Below are positions 12,518-24,610 of a stretch of 64,000 nt of DNA, piece by piece. The stretch's first letter is position 1; every line of letters begins with the position of its first letter. The notes under the pieces were generated by a model. It did not search any database, was not told the DNA's origin, and saw nothing but the letters and a program-made list of their open reading frames with translations. The DNA comes from Bostrychus sinensis (lineage: Eukaryota; Chordata; Actinopteri; Gobiiformes; Eleotridae). Location of the stretch: contig CM036257.1 of NCBI GenBank assembly GCA_020698575.1, forward strand, positions 22,025,520 to 22,089,519, given 5' to 3'. Both the position numbers and the translations under genes were made by a program.

Positions 12518-13050
12518 AAAGGTCCTCTTTATTATGCTAAATCAACTTTTCTGAGCTTATTACTGTGTTGTAAAGTTGTTTCCACCTCAAAAACATACCT
12601 GAAATAGGATTTTGTTTCATTCATGCCTTTTTGAGAAATCCTGTAATCTGAGGCCGTTTCCTTCTCAAGAGCTGAAAATGCTTTAGTCTCATCACTCTAC
12701 GTAAACACATGAAACAAGGAAGTGCTCCTGTGCGTTTCTAAAGCCCGTACACTGTCACCAGACTCTTTCTGATCAATTCAGTGCTTAAATTGCTGCCACT
12801 ACAAAGCAGTGAGCTCATTTGTCTCATCTGTAAAGATCATGTTGTTAACAGCCAAGCTAATTAACCTTTTTATGCTATTTCCAGTCCTCATCGTTGCCAG
12901 CAGGGGGCAACACACACCTAATTCAAGCATTCCCTGCAAAAACTAACAACTCCCTAAAAGAAAACTTTAAGTTATAAAATGATAAATAGTAATGCAAAGG
13001 TGTCCAACATTATTTCAAAAAGCCTGAAAAAAGCATAATATAGGACCTTT
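12518..13050 (+). mobile_element. MITE family A, full-length copy (~533 bp)
   Basis: Begins AAAGGTCCTCTTTATTATGC and ends GCATAATATAGGACCTTT, so the termini are inverted repeats of about 18 bp. The interior has the family core (CGTTGCCAGCAGGGGGCAAC). No open frame of note. The type copy in this window. Confidence 0.85.
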
Positions 13051-15169
13051 TAGTCAAGTTACATCTCATAATGTTTTATTAGTTTCAAGGTAATGCCACT
13101 TTACACCATACATTAAATCAAAGGAACCACATATAATGATTACATTAGCACTGTACAAGGTAAAACATTTCATCTACATTTTAATTATCTCATCTATCTT
13201 ATAGTGTATTGCCATGAGACACTGCTCCTCACCTTTAAATACACTGTGCAGTGACCCTCGTACACAAAGCTACAACTCATGGAAACCCTTAACTATTCGG
13301 GGACTATCTGGCCACAGCCTGTTTTTGGTACAGGTCTAGTGTTTATAGGGATGTCTACTGGGAGCCAACAGTGCGGTGTATAACGTTAATAATGAAAGCT
13401 ATAAATCACCTCTACCACATCCCTGGGCCACAAAGCTCATAAAACTCCAGCCCACAAAAGCCTGACAACAAAAACATGCCACGAACCCCTCTGTGTTTCC
13501 CTCTTTTCTTTGTCTGCGTGATAGACTATAAACAACAGCAGTGGCAGAGGTAGCCATGGCTCGACCAGCTCACACCAAAGACTTCTGTATTCTGCTTTTA
13601 TCGAGCTTGACAACCAGCCAAATGTCCCAGGTCATTTTACTAGACAGTCATTACTAAGCAATTAATTTAAATATTTGATTTTTATTTCATGTGCTACCAT
13701 AGATCATCTGGCCAGCCTTCCACAGTGCAAAGATATACGAACATGTGTTAGGAGAATTGCTGAAATCTATCTGTCAGTGTGGTTCTCTGTGCCAGCCCAG
13801 TGAATAGCTAGTGATTGTCCAGGGCGTACTCTGCCTAAGACCCATAGCTGCTGGGATCACCTTCAGCCACCCACAACCAATCTGAACAGGAATAAGCAGA
13901 AGCTTTTAATTTGTACTTGCACATCAAAATACTGGTGTTATGCTATTGTATGCTAGTTCAACACAATACCGGACCATATATAAACAGATAAAACCATTTT
14001 GACTTGCAGACTAGCTTTCACTCATAAAAGCTATGACTTAAGCCGTGTGATTTTGGATGTTTAGTATGCAATAAAAGATGCTCAATCTGTTTGGAGACTT
14101 TCTGAGTTGGCTTCTAGGGGACTACCAAATATATCTTCAGCCAAAATTTTGTGGCAGGGCTGTGACATTGGCCTCTAGTGGTACTCTACAGGAAAAAGTC
14201 ATAACACTGAGAAACTAAAAATGACGTTTTTGGGAAAAGTATAATGGATATCTCAATTAAACGTTCTGCGCAGTGCACTTTTGAGAGACCTACAAAACGC
14301 AGTTAGAATTATTGTTATACAATGTTGTACACCATGGAAAACAAATATCTTTTTTGCCACATTGTGCTTTTAAACTACCAAGATATAAATAACCAAGTGT
14401 AAACAATAACTAAATGTTGGACTAACTCTAACTTCAAACACCTAACCAGGCAAAACAACTAATGATTTTTAATGTACTATAATTTGTCACGTTGGCCATA
14501 AGAGACCAAAAAAACACAAAAAACAACAACCTGTGATACAAGTAGTTCTTTGCCATAAGGATACTGCAATTAGTGATACTCCAATAGGGATCATTTTGTA
14601 ATTTAGTGAGCCACAATTTACTAATTAACAGAACTGCAAACCAAGGTAAACAGGTTGACAATAAATAGATACAAAGGAGCATTTGTTAACAAGAAAATGC
14701 TCCTCGGATATCACAGTAAGTCAACACAACAAAGTCTGAAAAACATGTACGCCAACACTAAACATCTTTAAACCTTACATTTAGAGACAGAGACACAGTA
14801 CTTAAAGCATTTAAGCCTTGGAGGTCCCTCCTTGTTGTTCTGCATTTACAAATAGTGTTGGGGAAAGGCTTAAGTTAACAGTTTAAACTCAACATAAGAA
14901 GATATTAACACGTCAAAAACTTGTCGTGACACAAAAGAAGGCGATGCTTTGATTATTTTTGCTAAGGACATTACGTTGGTTAGATTGCCATTGGGGAAAG
15001 GAAGTTGCTGTTGTGGATCTAGATCACTATCTGGATTATTGCAATAATATATTTTTTCTACAATTAAAGAGTCTGTATATCTATTTGAAATCAACCTCAT
15101 CAATAAAACCATTGGGAAAAGACCGGGAAACTATTGGTCATGTGACAAGTAGACAGCTCAACAAGTGCA
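13051..15169. other. Mostly unique sequence with one repeat fragment
   Basis: A 3' fragment of the tRNA-headed dispersed repeat (repeat D) lies at 13785-13910 (CTGTGCCAGCCC...TTGTCCAGGGCGTACTCTGCC...GGAATAAGCAGAAG). No gene seen in the rest. Confidence 0.5.
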
Positions 15170-15430
15170 TGTTTAATGATCGTGAGAACACTGTGCAGAG
15201 GATTGTGGGTAGTCTCTGGTAGAAGGGCAGAGGGGGCAGGAGTGGAGGGGGCAGTAGACATCCAGCGCAGTGACACTTTGACAGATGTGGGACTTAGAGC
15301 CTCCCAAAGGGGCAGCACAGAGACAAGAGTCTTAAAGAAAAGGCCAGGGCTAAGCTTTAGAGACCTCAGACCTGCAGTGAACACTAAAGAAAGGGTCAAG
15401 CGTTGCCCCCGACGACAGGCATCTGGGGCG
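15170..15430. other. GC-rich segment, unassigned
   Basis: A compact GC-rich block with open frames on both strands (minus strand 99 codons, including LFFKTLVSVLPLWEALSPTS). It lacks clear splice sites. It could be an exon remnant, a repeat or chance; I cannot decide. Confidence 0.3.
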
Positions 15431-17632
15431 TTTCCTGAAAAAAAAAACGAAACTATTAAACGTGGGGGCTGATCTACGGGGGATTTATCTCTCCCTCCTG
15501 CACATCAATTTGAATTTGGCTTTTTAACATAAGATACATCCTGCTGACTGCCAACCTCCTTCTTTTAAGCTTTTGTTTTAATTCATGATATTTAGCCAAT
15601 TTCTTCTTACATGATGCCTATATACAACATGCATGAACTTTGGAGAAAATGTTAGTATATTGGCGGGAGGAAAGTTCATGGTAGTTTCAATGTTGTCCTT
15701 ATTTAAAGCCTAAATTATGTCTGAATTGCATGAAACTGTGAAACAAATACATGTCCCATAAAGCTCATAGCGAGATAATATACAATAGCTTTGGTTCTGT
15801 AAAAACTGTGTCACAATAACATGATCAGGGATGAAAATGGGTCCCAGAATGCATCAGCGCATACAAGATATGAATAGAGCTATTGTGGAACAGCCAAAAT
15901 TTGAGAATCAATATAGTTGGCCAATCAAATGGAGAGAACCAAATTAAAAGGACTGCATAGTTTCATTTTTAAAACCATAGAGCAAGAAAGGAAAAAAAAA
16001 CATTTGTTAGTATGACACAGTATCATTTAAATTTGTTCCCCCAAAAGGGAAATTAAAGGTTTGTGAATTCATCAGCATCGTGGCATTCAACACACACATC
16101 TTTTTGTCCTATTGTGTCTTCTCATGCATCTTCCTCCCTTTTCAACAGAGAAATCAACAATGACATTTCCAGGGGTAGTGCTAAAATGCGCCGTGAAAGG
16201 CCCGAGCCGCTGTCAAAGTACTCAAAAAATGTCTAAAATTCGAAGAGTGCAATAGGAGTGCAATAGGAGTTCCTGCTGGTCTGCTACATGGTTTCATCCA
16301 TCAATCACTCCCAACCCACAGCCTGGGGCCTGGAGCCTGTCTGTGTGGTCCTCATTTTTCTCCTGTACGTGACGGCAAAATATTTTATCATTTAAAGATC
16401 CAGTGGTCATTAATTCTTCTCCGGTTCTTTACTTTTTTACTCCTCCAGTCATCACTGCAAATCATCTGCCTCTTAGTGGACAGTGATTTGCATAATGATT
16501 TTTCCTATGAGACCGGCACAAGCAGTACACTGGCTCGTGACCTCTTGTGGCTGGATTTCCATTAGTCCATAAATAATCGTAGTAAATATTGTTCTATCTC
16601 CTTATCAGAAAGTACAAGACTAGAGGGTCCAATAAAATTAACTTTTGGCATTTATGTATGTCTTGAGACATCATTGTCAAAATAAAAAGCATCTAAAACC
16701 CTATACCACTAGCTGTTCTACCACCTGTGTACCGATGCTAAAAGATACAGGTAAACAACACAGCAGTCTGTTGATTGGAAAGTAGTCAGTCCCCAACTGG
16801 GCAAAAATAAGAAGCATAAGGAGGCAATGTTTTCTAAAATGAGGCACATCTTGTTCTTGTGATAAACAGTCATACTACAAGAAGAAGGAATGCTAGATTT
16901 TGTACTTGTTAACCAAAATGTATTTGCAGCAGCTGCTTTTGGTTTTAGAGAACTTTTGCAACTAAAAAAACATTGCATCCCCTGTCTATGCTGCAGTAAA
17001 CACAAGTGAGTGCTTAAAATGTAGGAATTTGTAGCAGCTCTCTACAATAAAAAAAAAAAAAAAACACAAACTTGTTATTCGTATGTTTACAATTTAGTAG
17101 TCATGGATTTGCTGTGAAGGCGCCATAATGGAAAAGCCAAAAAAGAAAGAAGATCATTCAGGTAAAAGTGAAATCAATCAAAGGTTTAATTTTAAAAAAC
17201 ACAACTTGCCATAAACCTGTATGATGTTATTGTTTACGATATCTGTCACTTCTATCTTTCACACAGAGGAGTGGATGGTAACAAGGTTTTACTATTACTA
17301 TTTTAAACTATTTTCAAAAGTCTGTAAAGAAGTTGAGAAGCTGAAGCGTTGTTGTCAAGCACACATTACACATTTCTTAGTGACAGATATGATTGTTTTG
17401 TGATGGACATGTGGCCTCTCCATGCTGTCACCAGCCATTCAACAGAGAAAATGAATGAAAAGCTCCATGTAGTTACCACAAGAGGCATATTACTAACAAT
17501 ATAAATACTAGTATAAAATTACAAAGATGACTAACATTGGTACCAGTGTGAAATTGCCGCGCGAACCTTAGTAATGTGAAAATTGCATGTTGGTGACGGG
17601 GGAGATGACGACTCATAGATACAGAACTACTA
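15431..17632. other. Unique sequence, no gene recognised
   Basis: Contains a poly-A run (17049-17064) and no supported gene or element. Confidence 0.5.
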
Positions 17633-17634
17633 TA

Positions 17635-18207
17635 CAGTGCCAAGAAAAAGTATCTGCACCCTTCTGGGCTTCTTATAATTTTGGATAGTTGTGACACTTA
17701 AATGTTTTGGATTATCAAAAAACATTTTAGTATAAGACAATGATAACCAGAGTAAAGAGAAAATGCAGCTCATTATTTCATCTATTAAAAGGAAAAGGCA
17801 ATTCAAACCTACCTGGGCCTATGTGCAACAGTAAGTGATCTGCTTGTTAAATCATGAATTAACTGTGATGAACCACATTTTTTTGGAAAGCTGAGTAAAA
17901 GGAAAGGGTTACAAAGGCAAGGGTCACATACAGCTTACCACGTTGAAGAAGGACAATTTTTCCAAGTCTTCTCCATTTGTGGATAATGGCTCTCACCATG
18001 GTTTACTAGAGTCCCAAAGCCTCAGAAATTACTTTGTAACCCTCTCCCTAATAATCATTTAAAAGCTGCATTTTGTATAAACTTTGGTTATCTTCCTCCA
18101 ACATTAAAAAGTGCTTGATGATCTGAACACATTTAAGTGTGACAAATTTGAAAACATATCCAGAAGGAGAGGTCCAGAAGGGTGCAAATACTTTTTTCTC
18201 AGCACAG
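17635..18207. mobile_element. MITE with ~35-bp TIRs and TA duplication (573 bp)
   Basis: The left end reads CAGTGCCAAGAAAAAGTATC...CACCCTTCTGG. The right end, reversed, reads CTGTGCTGAGAAAAAAGTAT...CACCCTTCTGG. TA flanks both ends (17633-34, 18208-09), consistent with Tc1/mariner-type insertion. The interior has no intact transposase. Confidence 0.85.
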
Positions 18208-18924
18208 TATGGTACAATATATAAGACTTGTCATCGCTTGTTTGTCTCTACACCAAGCACTCAATGCACTTTCTTATTTTCTCCTTACATTTGAGTTCAG
18301 GTCAATTACAAAAGTACACAAATCTTTACCTAAGAAGACAGGTACTAAATCAGTCTTAATATTTTTGTTTTGTAGAAATGAATTTTAATAGCATAAGGGT
18401 CATAGGAATATGTGTGCAAATAGCTGTTGTGTAGTTGTCTAGCTGTGGGTCATATCACAGATGCCTTCATGTATAATTAGAGAAACCTGGGAGGGCCGTG
18501 CGCGATGATCTTTTGATTAGCGTGACTCAGATGTGGTTTTTTTTTTTCCCAAACAGAGCCTACACAGTAAACACCTTTAGCACATTATTGGTCTTTTATT
18601 TTTCCAATAGCATCCTAAAAGCCAGGCTGGGGGACAAACAAATGAACACTGGCTAAGTCTTCACAGAAACGCACTGTAATCGCCGCGTAACACATTTGAG
18701 GAGGAAGAGGGAAGACGACAGTGCGTGGTGCAAGTGTAAGCTGTTGTCTTGATAGAGCACGAGAAACAGCAGACTCAGAGGAAGCATTAAGTTGTGAAAG
18801 AAGCTACTAATTACCCTCGTGACAACCCCTTATTAGCGTTACACTGCAAGCTTTCTGACAACACAACAGCCATGGCAACAACAAAGAGATGCCAGTGTGG
18901 AAATGTCCTATTTTGGAAAAAAAT

Positions 18925-19747
18925 TTTGCACTTTGGAGTCAATGTGTTCCCTAACCCGACCAGCACAGGTGCATAATTTAAAGTTAATACTAAGGCTGCA
19001 CAGAATGTACAGAAATGTATTGTCATCGCAATATTGCAACATTCATATCATATAAAACTAAATGTATCGCAATAATGTTATGGTCTTCTAATAACCCTGC
19101 AAATTATGTTAATAAGGAACTCTAAAAAGTTCAACTAAATGGTAAAGATATAGTCCCAATACAGTCTTATCGTTTGGTCCTGGTTTGGTCCTGGTTTGGT
19201 CCTGGTTTGGTCCTGGTTTGGTCCTGGTTTGGTCCTGGTCTGGTCCTGGTCTGGTCCTGGTCTGGTCCTGGTCTGGTCCTGGTCTGGTCTTAGGTATGTC
19301 TTTCCTACCCGGGTCGACAAACCCAAACATTAGCCTTTCTGGATTAGTGATACTACAAAGCAGGTTATCATCACCAGACTACACCAAGACTAAGACCAGG
19401 ACTTACAACTGAGCCTCAACCAGGAAAAGAAGCATGACAAAACAAGGACTAAACCAGGACTACTCTAGGATTAAACAGTACCTAAAACAGAAATAAGCCA
19501 GGGCTACAACTGGCCATGATGAACCAGAAAAAAACATGACTAAGCCACTAAACCAGAATTATATCCAAGACTAGACCAGGACTAAAACATGACTAAAATA
19601 TATGTAAAAAGTACCACTGAGTACCACTAGAAGAAGCCTGTGTGCCACCAGTGCCACAGTTAATGAATGGCAACACAAAGCTTCACATATTTTCATATTT
19701 TAGCACTTTTGAGTCAGTGTGTTCCCTGACCCAAAACAGCGCAGGTG
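18925..19747. repeat. Direct ~48-bp duplication flanking a minisatellite block
   Basis: Near-identical segments at 18925-18972 and 19698-19747 share GCACTTTNGAGTCANTGTGTTCCCT and end in CNGCNCAGGTG. They bracket about 725 bp with an 11-bp minisatellite and opposite-strand degenerate copies of its unit. Confidence 0.6.
19176..19289. repeat. 11-bp minisatellite, ~10 copies
   Basis: Tandem GGTCCTGGTTT turning into GGTCCTGGTCT half way along. Because 11 is not a multiple of three, three units make an 11-residue period, giving long repetitive open frames on both strands (GPGLVLVWSW on plus, DQTRTKPGPN on minus). These are not genes. The 19380-19610 flank carries degenerate GGACTAAACCAGGACT units, the reverse complement of the same motif. 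Confidence 0.95.
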
Positions 19748-19935
19748 GACACGTAGCATCAGTGACTGGCACTCCCGTCACCCCTCCCCGGGGCCAAACC
19801 ACGCACCACAGCTGGGTTCATGAGGCTTTATGTAACAGCACCACCCCCGCTAGGCCCGCTCACACCGCCCCTCTCCTCTTCACCACCACCACCTCCCACC
19901 ACCGCAACAACAATGGCTATTTGCAGCAGAGGTGC
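19740..19935. other. C-rich, CpG-containing segment
   Basis: Pyrimidine- and C-rich (CCCCTCCCCGGGG, CACCACCACC) in AT-rich surroundings. No defined function; it could be a decayed repeat or regulatory sequence. Confidence 0.3.
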
Positions 19936-20144
19936 AGAGAGAGACAAATGCTTCCTGCTGTGGGTATGTCCAGTCAGTCAGTAAGTTTTAAATCAGTTCA
20001 GGTGAATAAAAACAATGTATGTAGATCGGGACATGGCATGGTTGGCTTGAATACATTTACAAAAAACAACATATTTTTCTAAACATTCCTAACATTCAAA
20101 GTGAGTGATAGTTATTTCTTTGCAATACAGATAATGCAATAAGT

Positions 20145-20479
20145 TAGGGATGTGCAATTAATCGAATTTTAATCATGATTACAATTTTTGGCTCCCAATG
20201 ATTACAAAATCTATATAATTGAGAAAAAACTATTACTTAAATTGGACTGTGAATGACGCGCATGCTCTTTATGTCCATATGAAGGGAGTTTCCAGTGCTG
20301 TCAAAGATAGATGCACACTTGTCTTTGTCCAAAAAGTTGTCCAAAGTCTTGTAGGCTATGAATCAACACAAATCCTATATGGGTTTTGGCAATACATGAA
20401 TAATCATTTAAATGACCGTGATCCCAATTATGACCTAAATAATCATGGTTATACATTTTTCCATAATTGAGCAGCCCTA
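20145..20479. mobile_element. hAT-type MITE, 335 bp, with 8-bp target duplication
   Basis: Ends TAGGGATGTGCAATTA and (reversed) TAGGGCTGCTCAATTA. Flanked by CAATAAGT (20137-20144) and CAATAAGC (20480-20487), an 8-bp duplication with one substitution, which marks hAT transposition. The 83-codon open frame inside is not a transposase. Confidence 0.88.
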
Positions 20480-20559
20480 CAATAAGCAATATCTCATATA
20501 ACTATAATTTTGCATTTTGTTCTTTTACTGTTCTATGACTACTACAGCTACATTCATTC

Positions 20560-21420
20560 ATTCATCTTCTTCCACTTATTCCCAGAGGCAGGCTATATAT
20601 TGGTATATTGGTGAATTTAAGCGGCCTATAGTGAAGGAATGTGAGAGTGAATGGTTGTCTGTCGGTGTGTGCCTCTAAATTAGTTCAGCTGAATAAAAAT
20701 TCTCTAGACTGGGGCATTTAATATCATTAGCAGAGCTTAACCAAAACTGTGTTTTATGTTGGATTGAAATCTACAGCTTCATTCATCACAGTGAGGTAAT
20801 ACTGTAAGGCAATAATAATCTCCTACCTCCAGTGGTCCGTTAGTCACAAGTTGTATATGTGAACAGGAAAATCTGAATTGTCCATAATGAATGAATGTGA
20901 AAGTGAATGGTAGCCTGCCAGTGTGTGAGTAGTGAGTATTCAGTACTCACTACTGAATAAAATAGATGGAATAAACAAACTCTACCTAGACTGGAGGAGT
21001 TTAATGACATTAGCAAAGTATACCAAGGTTACACTATATATGCTACAATGAAATCATTCACAAAACAACTGAGTATTTTTCTTAATATTTATAGTGAGTA
21101 ATACAGCTATTTTCAATATGGATACTGTAATAAGTGACCACGATAACAATAATTTAGCAACAAATTGTACAGCCCCTGGACAATATTAGTAACATGGTTT
21201 GTATGGGAGAATTGCTGACTCTAAATTGCCCATAGTGAATGAATGAGAGAGTGAATGGTTGTCTGTTAGCATGTCTCACACTTCACTGAATAAAAATACT
21301 CTACCTAGATTGGGGAATTTAAAATCAATAGCAAAGACTTGCCAAGATTTCAGTGTTCTGGATTAAAAACATATTTTAAAATCATTCCTAAACCCACAGT
21401 GTGATCCCAGGTCTGCAGCT
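20560..21420. repeat. Diverged tandem units (three to four copies)
   Basis: Units near 20631-20775, 20884-21050 and 21233-21380 share GTGAATGGTNGNCTG followed by CTGAATAAAA...CTCTACCTAGACTGGGG...ATTAGCAAAG. A weaker relative lies at 19990-20120, left of the hAT MITE. Spacing varies between about 250 and 350 bp. Confidence 0.65.
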
Positions 21421-22532
21421 CACACTTGTCCCACTGGTGACGCTGCGTTTACTTCGTGGATACACATTTTTGTTACTAAGCAGTCACTGCCAAAAGAGGA
21501 ATTGCACCGGTTGCCAGGCAACATTGGCTTATTAAATCTCATATCAGGAAGAGAGCTGTGTAGCTCTGAGCTATAGCCCTCCAGACACACTTGTGTTCAC
21601 AGGTACAGCCTGTGGTGTCCAACTACAATCACACCCAGAGTCCAGACCAGATCCATCCACACGGACAGGAGAAATGAATGGGACAGGAGACAGTGGCATA
21701 ATATTGACTAGGACAATAAGGAGTGGAGTTTATGGAGTTAGCCCTGAGCAGACTTTTGTGAATCAAAGAAGCAGTCAATGTCATAAAACAGTTGGGCACA
21801 TTGTAAAGTTTATGGATTGAGATATAAACAGTAACTGCATTAAATAAGTACTACATACAATATAAAAGCAGGCCTTGAAAGTATTTAAAGCTAGAAACAA
21901 CTAGTGGAGCTTTTGCTGTGAAAAATAAGGAAAATCAATAAAAATGATGCAAGGATATCAGAATCATAGATTAGGAAAAACTGAGTTTAGGGAGTTTGAA
22001 GCTTAGGAGTTGGTAACGGTCAGTGGTATCTTCAGTATTTGGTCCATTATTTAGTATCATTTATCGTTATGTCATGACTAACAGTTGTTGTGACCATTGT
22101 GAACTTTTCCAATTCACAACATGAAATATTCAGTTTAGACCTCAGTCAATTAGTTCAATCCAAAATAATGTGTTGTATTGCCCTCAACTGTTTTAATGCT
22201 TGAAGGTTTTCAGACAATCATTAAAATCAACCCTGTGGCTTTTCCACAGATGAACAATAGCCCTCCACTAGCACATCATCATTAGCAAGTAGCATGCTGC
22301 TCTCTGTGTCCAGCCTCACACACATCACATAACAGGGAAGAGGCATTTTAGCAGCATGCTACTACCTCTAAAAACCACTGGAAGCTTTAGTATTTGATGT
22401 CTCATAATCAGCTGCATTTTCATGCGTGGCAAACACGGCAACATCATATTTTAAAGTGTTATTGCGGAGAAAGCAGGTGGAAAATTTTTTTTAAGATTTC
22501 AACGGTTTTCAAAAGGACAAGGACAGAATTAC
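21421..22532. other. Repeat-poor sequence, possible intronic conserved segment
   Basis: No gene seen. The part at 22240-22480 (AGTAGCATGCTGCTCTCTGTG, AATCAGCTGCATTTTCATGC) is repeat-free and beside the donor side of the candidate exon at 22533. Confidence 0.35.
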
Positions 22533-22590
22533 CTTCCATTTGCTGAGACTGCGAAACCTCCAAAGGCTACGGCAAAGTGCTGTGTGAAGG
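22533..22590 (-). CDS. Candidate internal exon, gene unknown (58 nt)
   Basis: Minus-strand segment between an acceptor (TACTTGTGCAG|CCTTCA) and a donor (GGAAG|GTAATT). The frame starting after two bases reads FTQHFAVAFGGFAVSANG plus a split codon. It looks protein-like (hydrophobic and small residues, no stop), but I do not recognise it. A second frame is also open over this short length. The donor lacks the ideal +5 G. The flank at 22240-22480 is unusually free of repeats. Confidence 0.33.
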
Positions 22591-23204
22591 CTGCACAAGT
22601 ACAATAACCAATATATCCATGCAGTTATTTTATTATTTTGCTTGTTTTAATGTTAGCTAGAAATTGTGTGACCATTACAGCTTAAGATATGCACCTCAAT
22701 GCACCCCATTGGCTTTATCAGGGGTAAGTATTACTCAATTTGATGAAATTTATTCAGGCAGAGCACAACCTTACAAAGAAAACAAATTAGTGCAAAGCCA
22801 TGGACACTACATGATAATATTGTGCATGGGAATCACACTTGTTTGATGAGCGCCATTTAAAAAAAAAAATCTCAATCTCGACATAATAGGCAGCCGCGCT
22901 TATCTTGTTAATTAAAAATTGTAGGCAAGTCAAAATACAAGTAATAACTCCAGTCTGTTTGTTTGCCAAGTTGTGGGGAGGAGAAGCTTTCAAAGTTTTG
23001 TTTAATTTTAGCCACAAATCTAACTTCTCTTACAACTTTCCAACTCAAACTATTTATTATTTAGCACTTGGAGGTGCTTATGTTATTATTTTGTCATTAT
23101 CATATTTGCATAATGTACCGTCAACAACTTTGAAATGAATGTCTGCAGAATTCAGTCCATAGTTGCGTCAAATCTCATCTTTCCTTATGGCTTTACCCAG
23201 CGAA
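22591..23204. other. Unique sequence, no gene recognised
   Basis: Contains only short open frames without signatures. Confidence 0.45.
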
Positions 23205-23515
23205 CGTACATGCCAGATGCCCACCCAACCCTGTCCATTTATCTAGGCTTGGAACTGGCTGAAAAAGTACAACAGTCTGTGATCCCCTGTGGCTGGATTA
23301 GTCCAAAGTTGGTTCAACAATTGCAACATATTAATTCATCTTATAGCTCATGGCTGGAACCTATGCCAGCAACTATGAGCCTTAGTCGGGATACACGCTG
23401 AACAAAGGCCAGAGACAAACACTGACAGACGTCCATTTACTCTGGCATTCATTCACTATGGATGATTGAGACTGAACAATGCAACACATGCATGTTTTTA
23501 GATGGTGGGAGGACA
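23205..23515 (+). repeat. Repeat D fragments (fish dispersed repeat)
   Basis: Contains ATGCCCACCCAACCCTGTCCATTTATC...GGCTTGGAACTGG followed by a second part with TTACTCTGGCATTCATTCAC and CACATGCATGTTTTTAGATG. Both phrases recur in this window (44935-45010 and 55060-55320). Confidence 0.6.
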
Positions 23516-23640
23516 TCAGAAAGAACAATGCACCAACAAATCCACTGTTTATCCATTTAAAAACCTTAAAATTTTATGATGATCAAGTCGATTTGTAAAC
23601 TGCAAAGTTTATGTATAAAGCTAAACAATTTATCCTCCCG

Positions 23641-24058
23641 CAATCCTTGCAAGCTACACTATATTTCCAAAAGTATGCACTCACCCACTAAATAACTGAA
23701 TTTAGATTATGGTGTGGGTTTTTAAGAGCTGGGCTTGGCCCGTTAGTTCCAGTGAAAGGAACTCTGAATGCTTCAGCACCAAGAGATTTTGGAAAATTCC
23801 ATGCTCCCAACTTTGGGGGAACAGTTTGGGGATGGCCACTTCCTGTTCCAACATGACTGCACCAGTGCACAAAGCACGGCCCATAAAGACATGGATGAGC
23901 GAGTTTGGTGTGGAAGAAGTTGACTGAACCTGCACAGAGTCCTGACCTCAACCTGACAGAACACCTTTGAGGTGAATTAGAGCAAAGACTGCAAGCCAGG
24001 GCTTTTTGTCCAACATCAGTGTCTGACGTTGGACGAAAACCTCAATCCTTGCAAGCTA
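23641..24058 (+). pseudogene. Truncated Tc1-like element, family 2, between 16-bp direct repeats
   Basis: The left end has a Tc1 terminus (CACTATATTTCCAAAAGTAT, then GCACTCACCCACTAAATAACTGAATT), joined directly to the C-terminal coding half of a transposase (GATTATGGTGTGGG...AAAGGAACTCTGAATGCTTC...TGACTGCACCAGTGCACAAAGC...CCTGACCTCAACC). The N-terminal half and right TIR are absent. The exact repeat CAATCCTTGCAAGCTA stands at 23641-23656 and 24043-24058. Confidence 0.8.
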
Positions 24059-24454
24059 TGTTCACCCAGCAAGACAGTATTTCTGAATTGAGAGGAAGAC
24101 ATATGTTCAAAAAAAAAAAAAAAACATGTTAGAACTAATTTAATGAGAAACTGTTTATCAACTATGGGAGTTTGGCTGTAGAATAGCTGCCCCAAGGAAA
24201 AAAAACATGCTACTTCACTCTTAGAATTGAATATATCCATGAACGTGCTGTATGTGGGAAGATGAGGGTAGGCATAATAAGCTTCCGCCAACACCTTTAG
24301 TCAAAGAGAAATGTTTGTTTTGTTGTTGTTTTTTTATAAAAAGGCAAGTCTGCTCTTTGTACATTTTGTGTACATGCATACTTTTGCTCATTTTGCTTAT
24401 AGCATATTGTTTAAACTTGTAATGTACAGAATTATATATTAACAAAGTATATTT

Positions 24455-24610
24455 GGCCAAAAACTAACAAATAAAATGAATGAAACCCACAGAGAACACC
24501 GGAGGACATGCAGACACCACACAGCACGATTGTAAATTGGGCAGCCCGGGATCGAACCCACAATTTCCTTGCCGAGAGGCAGGAACTGCTAACCACTGAC
24601 ACTGGCAAAA
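24455..24610 (-). repeat. Repeat D head (tRNA-like), minus strand
   Basis: Reads on the minus strand GTGGTTAGCAGTTCCTGCCTC...GTGGGTTCGATCCCGGG...GCATGTCCTCCGGTG. These are A- and B-box-like motifs of the tRNA-headed dispersed repeat also found at 55550, 56722 and 60085. Confidence 0.7.

Noticed and set aside
13554..13655. Short frame beginning MARPAHTKDF with a good Kozak context on the plus strand
   Set aside because: Only about 33 codons, no recognised family, no supporting downstream signal; likely chance.
15100..15472. GC-rich 98-99 codon frames as a coding exon
   Set aside because: Open on both strands, no convincing acceptor/donor pair and no recognisable domain; kept only as an unassigned segment.
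19109..19412. Repetitive protein-like frames on both strands
   Set aside because: Produced by the 11-bp minisatellite (three units equal eleven codons); present on both strands at once.
18925..19747. The ~48-bp duplication as LTRs of a retroelement
   Set aside because: Too short, no TG...CA ends, no target duplication and no retroelement coding sequence between.
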